Source: DATDAH01 sp963845425 (GTDB lineage: Bacteria; Actinomycetota; Acidimicrobiia; Acidimicrobiales; DATDAH01). Taken from it: a DNA stretch of 64,000 bases. Where the stretch lies: NCBI GenBank assembly GCA_963845425.1, contig CAWJSC010000003.1, positions 1-64,000 on the forward strand. The letters run 5' to 3'. The notes under the pieces are model-generated. The model was not told the DNA's origin, did not search any database, and saw only the letters and a program-made list of their open reading frames with translations. Shown piece after piece: positions 15,295-22,206 of the stretch (position 1 is the first letter of the stretch; each line of letters begins with the position of its first letter). A program made the translations under genes and the position numbers.

Positions 15295-16626
15295 TCACCT
15301 AACTCGAAAGAGTTGCCACTCCTCCGGCACACCCTTCAGCTGGTGTGCACCCCGGTCTTCGAAGGCCAGATCCGAACCGGCAGAGAGATCCCGCACCGTC
15401 CTACTGGCGAGCACCTCGCCCGCGCCGGCCATGGCCGCGATCCTCGCTCCGATGTGGACGCCGACGCCACTCCAGTCGTCACCGCGACGCTCACACTCGC
15501 CCGTGTGCACGCCCGCCCGGATGGCGATGTTCCTTGTCGCGAGTACCGGAACGAGGTTCAACGCACAGCGCGCCGCCTTCGTCGGCCCGTCGAACACCGC
15601 GAACACCCCGTCGCCGGTGCTTTTGACCTTGATTCCGCCGAACGCAGCCAGGTGCCGGTCGATGATGTCGTCGTGGACGTCGAGGTTGTGGCGCCAGCAC
15701 TCGTCACCCTGGGCGGCCACCGCCTCGGTCGACCCGACGATGTCGGTGAACAGAACGGTCGCCAGCGTCCGGTCCGTGGGCGGCGCCACCGGCTGCTCAC
15801 CGATCACGAAGGGGAGAACGGCCGAGGCAAACTCGCCCGGGTCACCGAGGATGTGTTCGCCCGGCGCCAACTCCTGGAAGACCCCATTGGGGAGCGCGAC
15901 AGTCATGGCCCTGGACGCTTCGATCGGCGCGATCTGATCGCCCTCCCGGGCCAACACGAGGGTGGGTGCCTGAACCGAACCAAGGACCTCGCGGACGTCG
16001 ATCTCCATGAGCGCCTGCCAGAGGTAGGTGGCCATCGTCGGACTGGCGCCTTGGCGCTGCATACGGCCGTAGAGCTCGGGAACGCCATCGACTTCAGCCA
16101 ACGGCCCGAGGAACAACCGGATCAACGCGCCCTCACCCCACCGCTCGTCGATCTCGGCGAGCTGCGCCTCGATCTCCGACGGCGTGAAGCCCCAGGGGAA
16201 CGAGGGCGGGTCGCACGAGAACCGCGACGCGGTCCCGTAGAGCACCAGGGAGGCGACCCGCTCGGGGAAGCTGGCGGCGAAGAGCAGACTCATCGGACCG
16301 CCCTCCGAAGCGCCGAACATGGCCGCCCGATCGACCTCCGCTGCATCCATTACCGCTCGTAGATCATCCATGCGCTCATCCAGCGGCGGTGCAGCTTCGA
16401 CCGGATCCGAAAGTCCTGTCCCCCTCTTGTCCCACACGATGTATCTCGTCGAAGCCGCCAACGGTTCGGCCATCGCGTGGAACCCGTTCGCCGGGTCGTC
16501 GTACCAGTCGACGTTGCTGAACCACCCCGGAACCAAGACCAGTGGCGGTGCGTCGGGCTCACCGAGAGTCCGGTACGCCAAGCGCACGGACCCGTTGCGG
16601 GCGTATTGAACCGGCCCCACCCTCAT
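15295..16626 (-). CDS. alpha/beta hydrolase fused to class III adenylate cyclase
   Basis: A 443-residue two-domain protein. Residues about 10-275 are an alpha/beta hydrolase with nucleophile elbow GASEGG (near 112), a preceding DKRGTG loop, and the acid/His region through APGEHIL. Residues about 285-443 are a class III nucleotide cyclase: LFTDIVGST with the metal Asp, KSTGDGVFAVFD with the second metal Asp, and GVHTGE. Relatives are common in mycobacteria and rhizobia. They are thought to let a ligand-binding or hydrolase domain control cAMP synthesis. The ATG at 16626 is preferred over a TTG one codon upstream. It lies in the tRNA-scar island. Confidence 0.9.
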   Translation of the reverse strand: MRVGPVQYARNGSVRLAYRTLGEPDAPPLVLVPGWFSNVDWYDDPANGFHAMAEPLAASTRYIVWDKRGTGLSDPVEAAPPLDERMDDLRAVMDAAEVDRAAMFGASEGGPMSLLFAASFPERVASLVLYGTASRFSCDPPSFPWGFTPSEIEAQLAEIDERWGEGALIRLFLGPLAEVDGVPELYGRMQRQGASPTMATYLWQALMEIDVREVLGSVQAPTLVLAREGDQIAPIEASRAMTVALPNGVFQELAPGEHILGDPGEFASAVLPFVIGEQPVAPPTDRTLATVLFTDIVGSTEAVAAQGDECWRHNLDVHDDIIDRHLAAFGGIKVKSTGDGVFAVFDGPTKAARCALNLVPVLATRNIAIRAGVHTGECERRGDDWSGVGVHIGARIAAMAGAGEVLASRTVRDLSAGSDLAFEDRGAHQLKGVPEEWQLFRVR

Positions 16627-16705
16627 CAAGTCAGTGTGTCACGCCGAACTGGTTGTGGTCTGACGATGGCCGGAGAGCGCTCACCAGCGACAGAACGGTC
16701 CCTTT

Positions 16706-17044
16706 TCAGTCCTCGCCAAGCTCGGCAAGGATGCTCTCGAGCCGTCGACGAAGCTGCGGAACGTCGGTGCCGATGACCTGTCGGACCACGGCTGGGTCGA
16801 TGTGGAAGTAGGCATGGGCGAGGATCACGCGGGTGCCGATGATGTCCCGCCACGGGATCTCGGGATGAGCAGAGGTGACGCCGGTGGAGACCTTTGACGC
16901 GGCCTCGCCGAGGACCTCGATCCATCGCTGGGCCGCAGCCTGGACCACGGGGTCGATGTCCAGGAGATCGAGGTCGGCCGCGTGCTCAAGGAGGAGATCG
17001 CACATCTCGATCATGTCGAGCACGAGATCGCGATCGTCCCTCAC
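16706..17044 (-). CDS. hepT: HepT-like HEPN ribonuclease toxin
   Basis: A 112-residue HEPN-domain protein of the HepT (DUF86) type. These toxins cleave RNA and are neutralised by an MNT partner that adds AMP to a tyrosine in the active site. The diagnostic R-x4-H-x-Y motif is present as Arg72, His77 and Tyr79 (TRVILAHAYFH). Length is normal. The GTG start at 17044 overlaps the stop of the MNT gene (GTGA), so antitoxin is translated first. The pair sits inside the island of tRNA scars, where it may stabilise the region. All key residues are intact, so it is likely functional. Confidence 0.88.
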   Translation of the reverse strand: MRDDRDLVLDMIEMCDLLLEHAADLDLLDIDPVVQAAAQRWIEVLGEAASKVSTGVTSAHPEIPWRDIIGTRVILAHAYFHIDPAVVRQVIGTDVPQLRRRLESILAELGED

Positions 17045-17337
17045 AGGTCGACGGCGTCGGCCAGCACGCGCTCCGCGACGCGGGGCCGCAGGCCGGCCTC
17101 GGTGGTCACGTCCACGTCGCAACCGAGGAGGTCCTGGAGGTCCATCAGCAGACCACCGAGATCGAACAGGCCCCGCTGCTCGTCGAGCTGAACGAGGAAG
17201 TCGACATCGCTGCCGACCGACGAGTCCCCCCGAGCGACCGACCCGAACACCCGGACCCGGTGAGCTCCGCGCGCTTCGGCTACCCGGATGATCTCCTCAC
17301 GACGCGCCCGAAGCTCGCTCAGCGCAGGAACCGCCAT
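17041..17337 (-). CDS. mntA: MntA-like minimal nucleotidyltransferase antitoxin
   Basis: A 98-residue minimal nucleotidyltransferase. The catalytic signature GSVARGDSSVGSDVDFLV is at about 32-49, with Gly32-Ser33 and metal-binding Asp44 and Asp46. In MntA/HepT systems this enzyme transfers AMP to the HepT tyrosine, switching the toxin off. I chose ATG 17337 because the domain begins right after it and the longer upstream frame crosses island repeats. It is the first gene of the two-gene unit, overlapping hepT by four bases. Confidence 0.88.
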   Translation of the reverse strand: MAVPALSELRARREEIIRVAEARGAHRVRVFGSVARGDSSVGSDVDFLVQLDEQRGLFDLGGLLMDLQDLLGCDVDVTTEAGLRPRVAERVLADAVDL

Positions 17338-17411
17338 GTCGGGCAGGCTACGCGTCGGACGCCACCTCCCCGCCGTACATCGGCGTTCGCAAAGATCGAC
17401 GCCGAACACCC

Positions 17412-17432
17412 CTTCGTGGTCTATACGTGGTC
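17412..17432 (+). repeat. GTGGTCT-doublet repeat, third copy
   Basis: TTCGTGGTCT is followed by GTGGTCT with an 11-base period, matching 13178-13199 and 15258-15278. Here it stands before, not after, the neighbouring tRNA scar at 17.5 kb. Confidence 0.45.
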
Positions 17433-17494
17433 TCGCCGGCTGCCCCACGGTCAGCCGACCTGACGCGAATAGGGTCGTGACCACGGGAAACACT

Positions 17495-17527
17495 GGTGGG
17501 CGATACTGGTTTCGAACCAGTGGCCTC
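17495..17527 (-). repeat. tRNA-Val 3' end, truncated attachment-site copy
   Basis: The minus strand carries acceptor strand ATCGCCCAC and the whole T arm, identical to the 18.1-kb copy. Homology stops exactly where the anticodon arm should begin. An integrase C-terminal fragment follows at once on the plus strand. Upstream, GGGAAAC precedes the core as it does at 18085-18091. Confidence 0.7.
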
Positions 17528-17539
17528 CTTCACCACCGC

Positions 17540-17881
17540 GACCTTCGCGAGCCGCTATTCCAAGCCCCCAGGGGCGGGCCGATCCGCATCAACCAGTTCC
17601 GGCAGCGGTTCTGGAACCCCGCCCTCGTCAAGGCCGGGCTCGACGGTCTCTGGATGCACGGCCTCCGCCACACCGCCGTCGCTCTCCGGATTCACGCAGG
17701 AGCGAGCCCGACCGAAGTAGCAGCACGAGCCGGACACCGCTCCGTGGTCACCGTCCTCGACCGCTACGGCCACCTCTTCCCCAGCACCGAGCAGCGGCTC
17801 AACGACCGCCTCGACGCCCTCTACTCAGCAGCCGAAGACGAAGCCGCCGCCACCGGCCAGGTCATCAACCTCGGCCGCTGA
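17540..17881 (+). pseudogene. tyrosine recombinase (phage-type integrase), C-terminal remnant
   Basis: About 113 residues homologous to the catalytic end of a tyrosine recombinase: PLFQAPRGGPIR, then HGLRHTAVALRIHAGASP (second catalytic Arg), then AGHRSVVTV and LDRYGHLFP (His and nucleophile Tyr). The N-terminal arm- and core-binding domains and the first catalytic Arg are missing. The join with the tRNA scar at 17527 is abrupt, with no start codon of its own. It is therefore an inactive remnant of the integrase that probably used the tRNA-Val 3' end as its target. An open frame runs into it from 17288, but that part is not protein-like. Confidence 0.85.
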
Positions 17882-18199
17882 GCGCGGCCCGTATGTCCAT
17901 CGTCGGCGAGGTCCGTGACCGTGAGGCGCTACTGAGCGCCCCTTCTGTCTGCGCGGCGTCGGGACTCTCACGTTCACCGACGGTGGCTCACGCAAGTTGT
18001 GCTCTCCCCTGAGCGCGGCCTGAGCGTCAGCGAAAACTGCCTGCCCAAGGTCCTCACAGGGCGACAACCACCGTCTGACCAGGGGAAACGTCCGGTGGGC
18101 GATACTGGTTTCGAACCAGTGGCCTCTGCCGTGTGAAGGCAGGGCTCATGGCTCTTCGGCTGACGCCTCATCGCCTTTCAGGCCTGTTCGGCCCGCCGG
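17882..18199. other. 318-bp region without a gene
   Basis: No credible gene is present between the integrase remnant and the Rieske gene. The region holds the 18.1-kb tRNA scar, a GACCAGGGGAAAC element just before it (18077-18089), and a structured repeat after it. The segment 17882-18076 shows nothing I can name and is probably the former arm region of the element. Confidence 0.5.
18094..18141 (-). repeat. tRNA-Val(CAC) 3'-half, best-preserved attachment-site copy
   Basis: Reads on the minus strand as anticodon arm (loop TTCACAC), variable region, T arm and acceptor strand ATCGCCC followed by ACC. The sequence on the 5' side does not form a D arm: about 27 bases separate any acceptor-like run from the anticodon stem, and no GGTAGAGC-like box is present. 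It is a 3' half only, the right boundary of the island. Confidence 0.75.
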
Positions 18200-18201
18200 T
18201 C
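18147..18201. repeat. structured intergenic repeat, copy 1
   Basis: About 55 bp resembling 46899-46953. The first hairpin pairs GGC (18150) with GCC (18173) and GGC (18158) with GCC (18165). A second hairpin has GGCC arms around TGTTC (18181-18193). In the other copy the first hairpin is changed by paired substitutions that keep the stem. It lies directly 3' of the Rieske gene and beside the tRNA scar. Confidence 0.5.
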
Positions 18202-19282
18202 AGTCCTCCATGACCTCGGCTTCGCCGGCGGGGTCGTAGTCGCTGTAGAACTGCCGGCTCCAGCGGCGGTGCTCGAGGATGTCCTTCTCGCTCTTGGTCA
18301 GCACCGGGCGGGGTCGGTAGATCTTGTTCTCCCAGATGGGGATGTCCTGGCTGACCCCGCCGCAGAAGGCGTCGGCTGCCTCCTTGACCGACTGCTCGCC
18401 GTTGGCCTTCGGCGCGGTGAACACCCAGCGGACCAGGACGTTCTCCTCGTCGATGGGCGTCGTCGAGGACAGGAAGGTGACCCAGCCCTTGATGCGGAGG
18501 ACACCGAGGCCCAGGCCGTAGCCCTCGCGGACGAAGTTCCCGTCGTTGCCCACCGTGCGCTTGTAGGTGCCGTCCACGAAGAACTCGTCCTCAGGGATGG
18601 CGTCGGTGCCGTGCACGTAGCGGAAGTGGGCGAAGTCGACGTTGTTCTCGGCCATCTCCTGGCAGGCGATGGCGATCTCGAACTCCCGGCAGTCGATGTC
18701 GGTCCACTCGTCGCTCGAGAACTCCTCGACCTCGGGGACGTCGTAGAAGGGCTCGGCCTCCTCGGCGTGGTGCCAGGCCCAGATCATCCGGTTGCGCTCG
18801 ATGGTGGGGTACGACCGGGCGTGGGCCTTGGAGGGGATGTGGTCGCTGTCGGAGTAGGGGATGTCCACACACTGGCCGTCGGGGCCGAAGGACCAGCCGT
18901 GGAACGGGCAGCGCAGGCACTCCCCTTCGACCTTGCCGCCCACGCCGAGGTGGGCGCCGAGGTGCGGGCAGTGGGCGTCGACCAGGCGGGGCTCGCCCGA
19001 CGCCGTGCGGTAGAGGACCAGGTCCTTGGCGAACAGGTAGAGCGCCCGGGTCTCGCCCGGGGCCAGGTCATCGGCCTGGGCGACGATGAACCAGCCGTTG
19101 GGCACGGGGAACGGGAAGCGTCGGCCCCGCTGACGGGTGACCTTGAGCCGGCGCGAGGCGTCCGTCACCAGGTCGGGGTCGCGGGGCATGGGCAGGCCCA
19201 CCAGGGTCGCAGCCGTCGCCGCCTCGCGGGCGGAGCGGGGCGGCGGGGCCTTGAGCAGGTCGGTGACGTCGGGGCTGGTCAT
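18200..19282 (-). CDS. Rieske 2Fe-2S ring-hydroxylating oxygenase, large subunit
   Basis: A 360-residue oxygenase of the KshA/PobA-like single-component class. The Rieske cluster ligands are Cys105-x-His107 (CPHLGAH) and Cys125-x2-His128 (CPFHGW). The mononuclear iron site is NNVDFAHFRYVH at 213-224 (Asp216, His219, His224). It would hydroxylate a ring carbon with electrons from an unlinked reductase. It resembles 3-ketosteroid 9-alpha-hydroxylase in layout, but substrate residues cannot be judged by eye. The ATG at 19282 overlaps the stop of the amidohydrolase upstream in the same operon (SDR, amidohydrolase, Rieske). Confidence 0.92.
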   Translation of the reverse strand: MTSPDVTDLLKAPPPRSAREAATAATLVGLPMPRDPDLVTDASRRLKVTRQRGRRFPFPVPNGWFIVAQADDLAPGETRALYLFAKDLVLYRTASGEPRLVDAHCPHLGAHLGVGGKVEGECLRCPFHGWSFGPDGQCVDIPYSDSDHIPSKAHARSYPTIERNRMIWAWHHAEEAEPFYDVPEVEEFSSDEWTDIDCREFEIAIACQEMAENNVDFAHFRYVHGTDAIPEDEFFVDGTYKRTVGNDGNFVREGYGLGLGVLRIKGWVTFLSSTTPIDEENVLVRWVFTAPKANGEQSVKEAADAFCGGVSQDIPIWENKIYRPRPVLTKSEKDILEHRRWSRQFYSDYDPAGEAEVMED

Positions 19283-20514
19283 CGGTCCTCGGGGACCTCC
19301 TGTAGTGGGGTCTCGCCGTGGATGTCGTCGACGAGAGGGCCGATGCGCTCGACCAGGGGGGCCAGCGCCGCGGTGTCGATGCCGTAGAGGCCCACCGCAT
19401 TGTGACCCAGGATGGCCCGGCACTCGTCCCGGGGCACGTCCTTGAAGCGGCGCCGCACCAGTTCCCGGGTGTAGGGGAAGGTGCCCTCCGGGTGCGGGAA
19501 GTCGTTGCCCCAGAGCAGGTTGCCGATGCCGACTTCGTGCCGGCGGGCGATGTCCTCGACGCCGGGGGTCGACGCGGCGAAGAAGCAGTTGCGGTCGATG
19601 TAGTCACTCGGCTTCATCGTGAGCTGCTCCCGGAAGGCGTCGCCCATCTTCTTGGTGTTGTGCCCCCCGAGGTACTTCTCGTCCATCTTGCTGACCAGGT
19701 CGGGCACCCACCAGGCGCCGTTCTCGGCTATGACGTAGCGCAGGTCGGGGTGGCGCTCGAACACCCCGGCCCAGAGCAGGACCCAGAGCGGCCGCGCCGC
19801 CCACCAGTAGGCTTCGGTGGCGTAGATGGCCATGAAGCCGGGACCGAGCTCGTAGTCGGCCGGGCCGGCGCCGGAATGGGTGTGCAGGACCAGGCCGCGC
19901 TCGGCCACCGCGGCCCACACGGGTTCGTACACCGGCTCGTGGTAGGCGGGTGCGTCGAACCAACGGGTGGGGATCATCACGCCACCCAGGCCCCGGTCGG
20001 CCGCCTCATGGATCTCGGTGACGGCGGCGTCGACATCGACCACGATCGGCACCACGGCCACGCCGATGCGACGGTGCGGCTCCTTGGCACAGAAGTCGGC
20101 CAGCCAGCGGTTGTGGGCCCGGGCCCCGGCGAAGACCAGCTCGGGGTCACACCCGGTCGGGTTGCCGAGCCCAGAGCCGAACGGCGAGCTGGACACCCGG
20201 CCGGTGCCCAGGACATCGGCGTCCGGGAACAGGACCTCGGCGGCCACGCCCTCGCCGTCGAGGCGCTCGTTGCGGGCATCGGAGTCGTAGGCGGCGTGCA
20301 GGCCGCCGTCGCCGGTCTTGGCCTCCCAGTCCTTGCGGAAGTCCTCGTTCATCGACTGCTGGAACTCGCGGATGACCCCGAGCTCGGCCTGGTGGGCGTC
20401 GAACTGCGGGTGGTACCGCTCCTCCAGGTACTCCCGGTAGTGCTCCGCCGGTGGGCCGGTGTGGCCATCGGAGGAGACGAGCAGGTAGCGGTCCTCGGTG
20501 GTCTCGGTGCTCAC
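19279..20514 (-). CDS. amidohydrolase family 2 protein
   Basis: A 411-residue TIM-barrel amidohydrolase of the COG2159 group, which includes ACMSD and gamma-resorcylate decarboxylase and catalyses metal-dependent hydrolysis or decarboxylation. Metal ligands are suggested by Asp16-x-His18 (SSDGHTG), HTHSG near 200 and WGNDFPHPEG near the C-terminus. The N-terminal pair is D-x-H, as in the E-x-H of resorcylate decarboxylases rather than the H-x-H of hydrolases. The GTG start overlaps the SDR stop (GTGA) and its stop overlaps the Rieske ATG. The three genes are probably co-translated in one pathway. Confidence 0.9.
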   Translation of the reverse strand: MSTETTEDRYLLVSSDGHTGPPAEHYREYLEERYHPQFDAHQAELGVIREFQQSMNEDFRKDWEAKTGDGGLHAAYDSDARNERLDGEGVAAEVLFPDADVLGTGRVSSSPFGSGLGNPTGCDPELVFAGARAHNRWLADFCAKEPHRRIGVAVVPIVVDVDAAVTEIHEAADRGLGGVMIPTRWFDAPAYHEPVYEPVWAAVAERGLVLHTHSGAGPADYELGPGFMAIYATEAYWWAARPLWVLLWAGVFERHPDLRYVIAENGAWWVPDLVSKMDEKYLGGHNTKKMGDAFREQLTMKPSDYIDRNCFFAASTPGVEDIARRHEVGIGNLLWGNDFPHPEGTFPYTRELVRRRFKDVPRDECRAILGHNAVGLYGIDTAALAPLVERIGPLVDDIHGETPLQEVPEDR

Positions 20515-21383
20515 AGCAGCCCCTTCTCGTGGACAGGCAGCCAGCCGGCGGCGAAGGCCTCGCCCCGCGTGCGCAGGGTGTCGGCGATCTTCTCCCGGCC
20601 GATCATGACGATGAAGTCCCCGGCCTTGATCCCCGCGATCAGCACCCGGGCCAGCTCGTTCAGGTCCTGCCAGGGCAGCTGGTAGCCGCCCTGCTCGGCC
20701 ATCGCCTCGAGCTTCGCGACGGTCATGGGCTCGGTCGTGCGGGGCCGCTCCCGGGCCAGGTCGTCCGGACGGGTCTTGTCCGACTCCCACAGGCCGGTCC
20801 GCAGCAGACCACCGGAGGGGTAGAAGATCGAGGCCCGCAGGTTCGTGCCCTCGCTCTCCAGTTGGCTGGCCAGGCACTCGGTGAAGGTGGTCACCGCGGC
20901 CTTGCTGGCGGCGTAGACCGACGCCGTCGGGAGGGGTTCGATGCCGCCGTCCCCCGAGGACGTGTTGACCACGTGGCCGGCCTCGCCCGCCTCGATCATG
21001 CGCGGCACGAAGGCCAGCACCCCGTTGACCACGCCCATGACGTTGACGCCGTGGACCCAGCGCCAGTCGTTGACCGTCGTCTCCCACGGAGTCGAGGAGG
21101 GCGCTCCCACCCCCGCGTTGTTGACCAGCAGGTGGCAGGCGCCGAAGCGCTCGTAGGTGGCGTCGGCCAGGGCCTCGACCGAGGCGGGATCGGTCACGTC
21201 GGTGACGACACCGAGGGCCTCCCCCGTCGCCGTCAGCTCCTCCGCCGCGGTGGCCACGAGGTCGGCCTGCACATCGGCGACGACGACCTTCATGCCCTCG
21301 GCGACGAGCTCCTGGGCCAGCGCCTTGCCGATGCCGCCCGCGCCGCCGGTGATCACGGCGACGCGTCCTGTCAGGTCCTGCAT
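20511..21383 (-). CDS. SDR family oxidoreductase
   Basis: A 290-residue classical SDR with cofactor motif TGGAGGIG near 13-20, NNAG, and catalytic YAASK. It has an extended C-terminus (GDFIVMIGREKIADTL) compared with 250-residue members. The closest relative in this window is the SDR at 55319-56197, which shares the long C-terminus, the NTSSGDGGI block and an amidohydrolase neighbour. First gene of the SDR-amidohydrolase-Rieske operon, divergent from a TetR gene that probably controls it. Confidence 0.92.
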   Translation of the reverse strand: MQDLTGRVAVITGGAGGIGKALAQELVAEGMKVVVADVQADLVATAAEELTATGEALGVVTDVTDPASVEALADATYERFGACHLLVNNAGVGAPSSTPWETTVNDWRWVHGVNVMGVVNGVLAFVPRMIEAGEAGHVVNTSSGDGGIEPLPTASVYAASKAAVTTFTECLASQLESEGTNLRASIFYPSGGLLRTGLWESDKTRPDDLARERPRTTEPMTVAKLEAMAEQGGYQLPWQDLNELARVLIAGIKAGDFIVMIGREKIADTLRTRGEAFAAGWLPVHEKGLL

Positions 21384-21399
21384 CGTGGCTGGTCCCCCA

Positions 21400-21444
21400 T
21401 TTTCCGAATCTCTATAGAAAACCCCAGAACCGCCGCCCTGTCAA
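21400..21444 (-). promoter_or_regulatory. divergent promoter/operator region of SDR operon and tetR gene
   Basis: Between the divergent genes lies an inverted repeat TTTTC (21400-21404) and GAAAA (21417-21421) around an AT-rich centre, unusual in this GC-rich DNA. On the minus strand TTGACA (21444-21439) precedes TATAGA (21416-21411), but the 22-bp gap is longer than standard, so the promoter call is tentative. The inverted repeat is a candidate site for the adjacent TetR protein. Confidence 0.35.
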
Positions 21445-21463
21445 GCCGTCGTACGCTCACGGG

Positions 21464-22156
21464 GTGGCAAAGGTAGGGCGGCCGGCGCGGATCAGTCGGG
21501 AGGCGATCGCCGAGGCGGCCAACGAGATCGGCCTGTCCGACCTCACGCTCCGGGCCGTGGCCGACCGCCTCGGCGTGAGCATCGCCAGCCTCTACCACCA
21601 CGTCGACGGCAAGGACGACCTCCTCCGGCTGGCCGCCGAGTACGGGGCAGCCCGCCGACAGGTCCCCCGCGACGAGGGCCAGCACTGGGCCGTGTGGCTC
21701 CTGGAGTGGTCGATCCACAACCGTGACTCCTTCGTGGCCGAGCCCGCCCTCCTCGGCCAGTACCTCGACGGCGCCATCACTGCGGAGGTCATCGTCGACA
21801 ACACCGACGCCATGCTCGCGCCCCTCGTCGCCCAAGGGTTCGGCGTGAGCGAGGCCCAGGCCGCCTACCAGTTGGTCACCTCCTGCGCGCTCGGCTCGGC
21901 CGTGCACGCCATCCGCGAGCGACGAGCGGTGGCCGCGGGGCGCCCGGCGGTCGAGGAGTTCGAACGGGTCCTGGCCGAGCGGGACCCCGCCGCGCTCCCC
22001 CACCTGCGCGCCCTGCTGGCCGAGGCGGCCATCACACCCCTGGAGAGCTTCGAGTCCCGGATCACCACCGTCCTGGCCGGGATCGCCGCCCGTCGCGGCG
22101 ACGACTGGGCCGCCGTTGCCCACAAGGTCGACCGCCTCCTCACCGCCCACGGGTAG
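21464..22156 (+). CDS. TetR/AcrR family transcriptional regulator
   Basis: A 230-residue TetR-type repressor. The helix-turn-helix is at about 13-58 (ISREAIAEAANEIGLSDLTLRAVADRLGVSIASLYHHVDGKDDLL). The rest is the helical ligand-binding domain. GTG start, 80 bp from the divergent SDR operon, which is the likely target; the inverted repeat in the gap is the likely operator. Ligand unknown, probably a pathway intermediate. Confidence 0.92.
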   Translation: MAKVGRPARISREAIAEAANEIGLSDLTLRAVADRLGVSIASLYHHVDGKDDLLRLAAEYGAARRQVPRDEGQHWAVWLLEWSIHNRDSFVAEPALLGQYLDGAITAEVIVDNTDAMLAPLVAQGFGVSEAQAAYQLVTSCALGSAVHAIRERRAVAAGRPAVEEFERVLAERDPAALPHLRALLAEAAITPLESFESRITTVLAGIAARRGDDWAAVAHKVDRLLTAHG

Positions 22157-22158
22157 CA

Positions 22159-22183
22159 ACCGGTCGGAACTTGCACGACCGGT
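22159..22183. terminator. hairpin after tetR gene
   Basis: ACCGGTCG (22159-22166) and CGACCGGT (22176-22183) form a perfect 8-bp stem with a nine-base loop just after the regulator stop. There is no U-tract. It may be a terminator or an operator for the flavoprotein gene that starts 24 bp later. Confidence 0.4.
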
Positions 22184-22206
22184 GGGCAATCGACCACCAT
22201 GGGACC

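Noticed and set aside
17288..17539. Longer integrase-containing frame starting at 17288
   Set aside because: The first 84 codons are Arg/Ser-rich, cross the repeat and tRNA scar, and match nothing; only the part from about 17540 is recombinase-like.
18094..18201. A complete tRNA-Val gene at the right end of the island
   Set aside because: Only the 3' half folds. The candidate 5' side has no D-arm consensus and is about eight bases too long between acceptor and anticodon stems.
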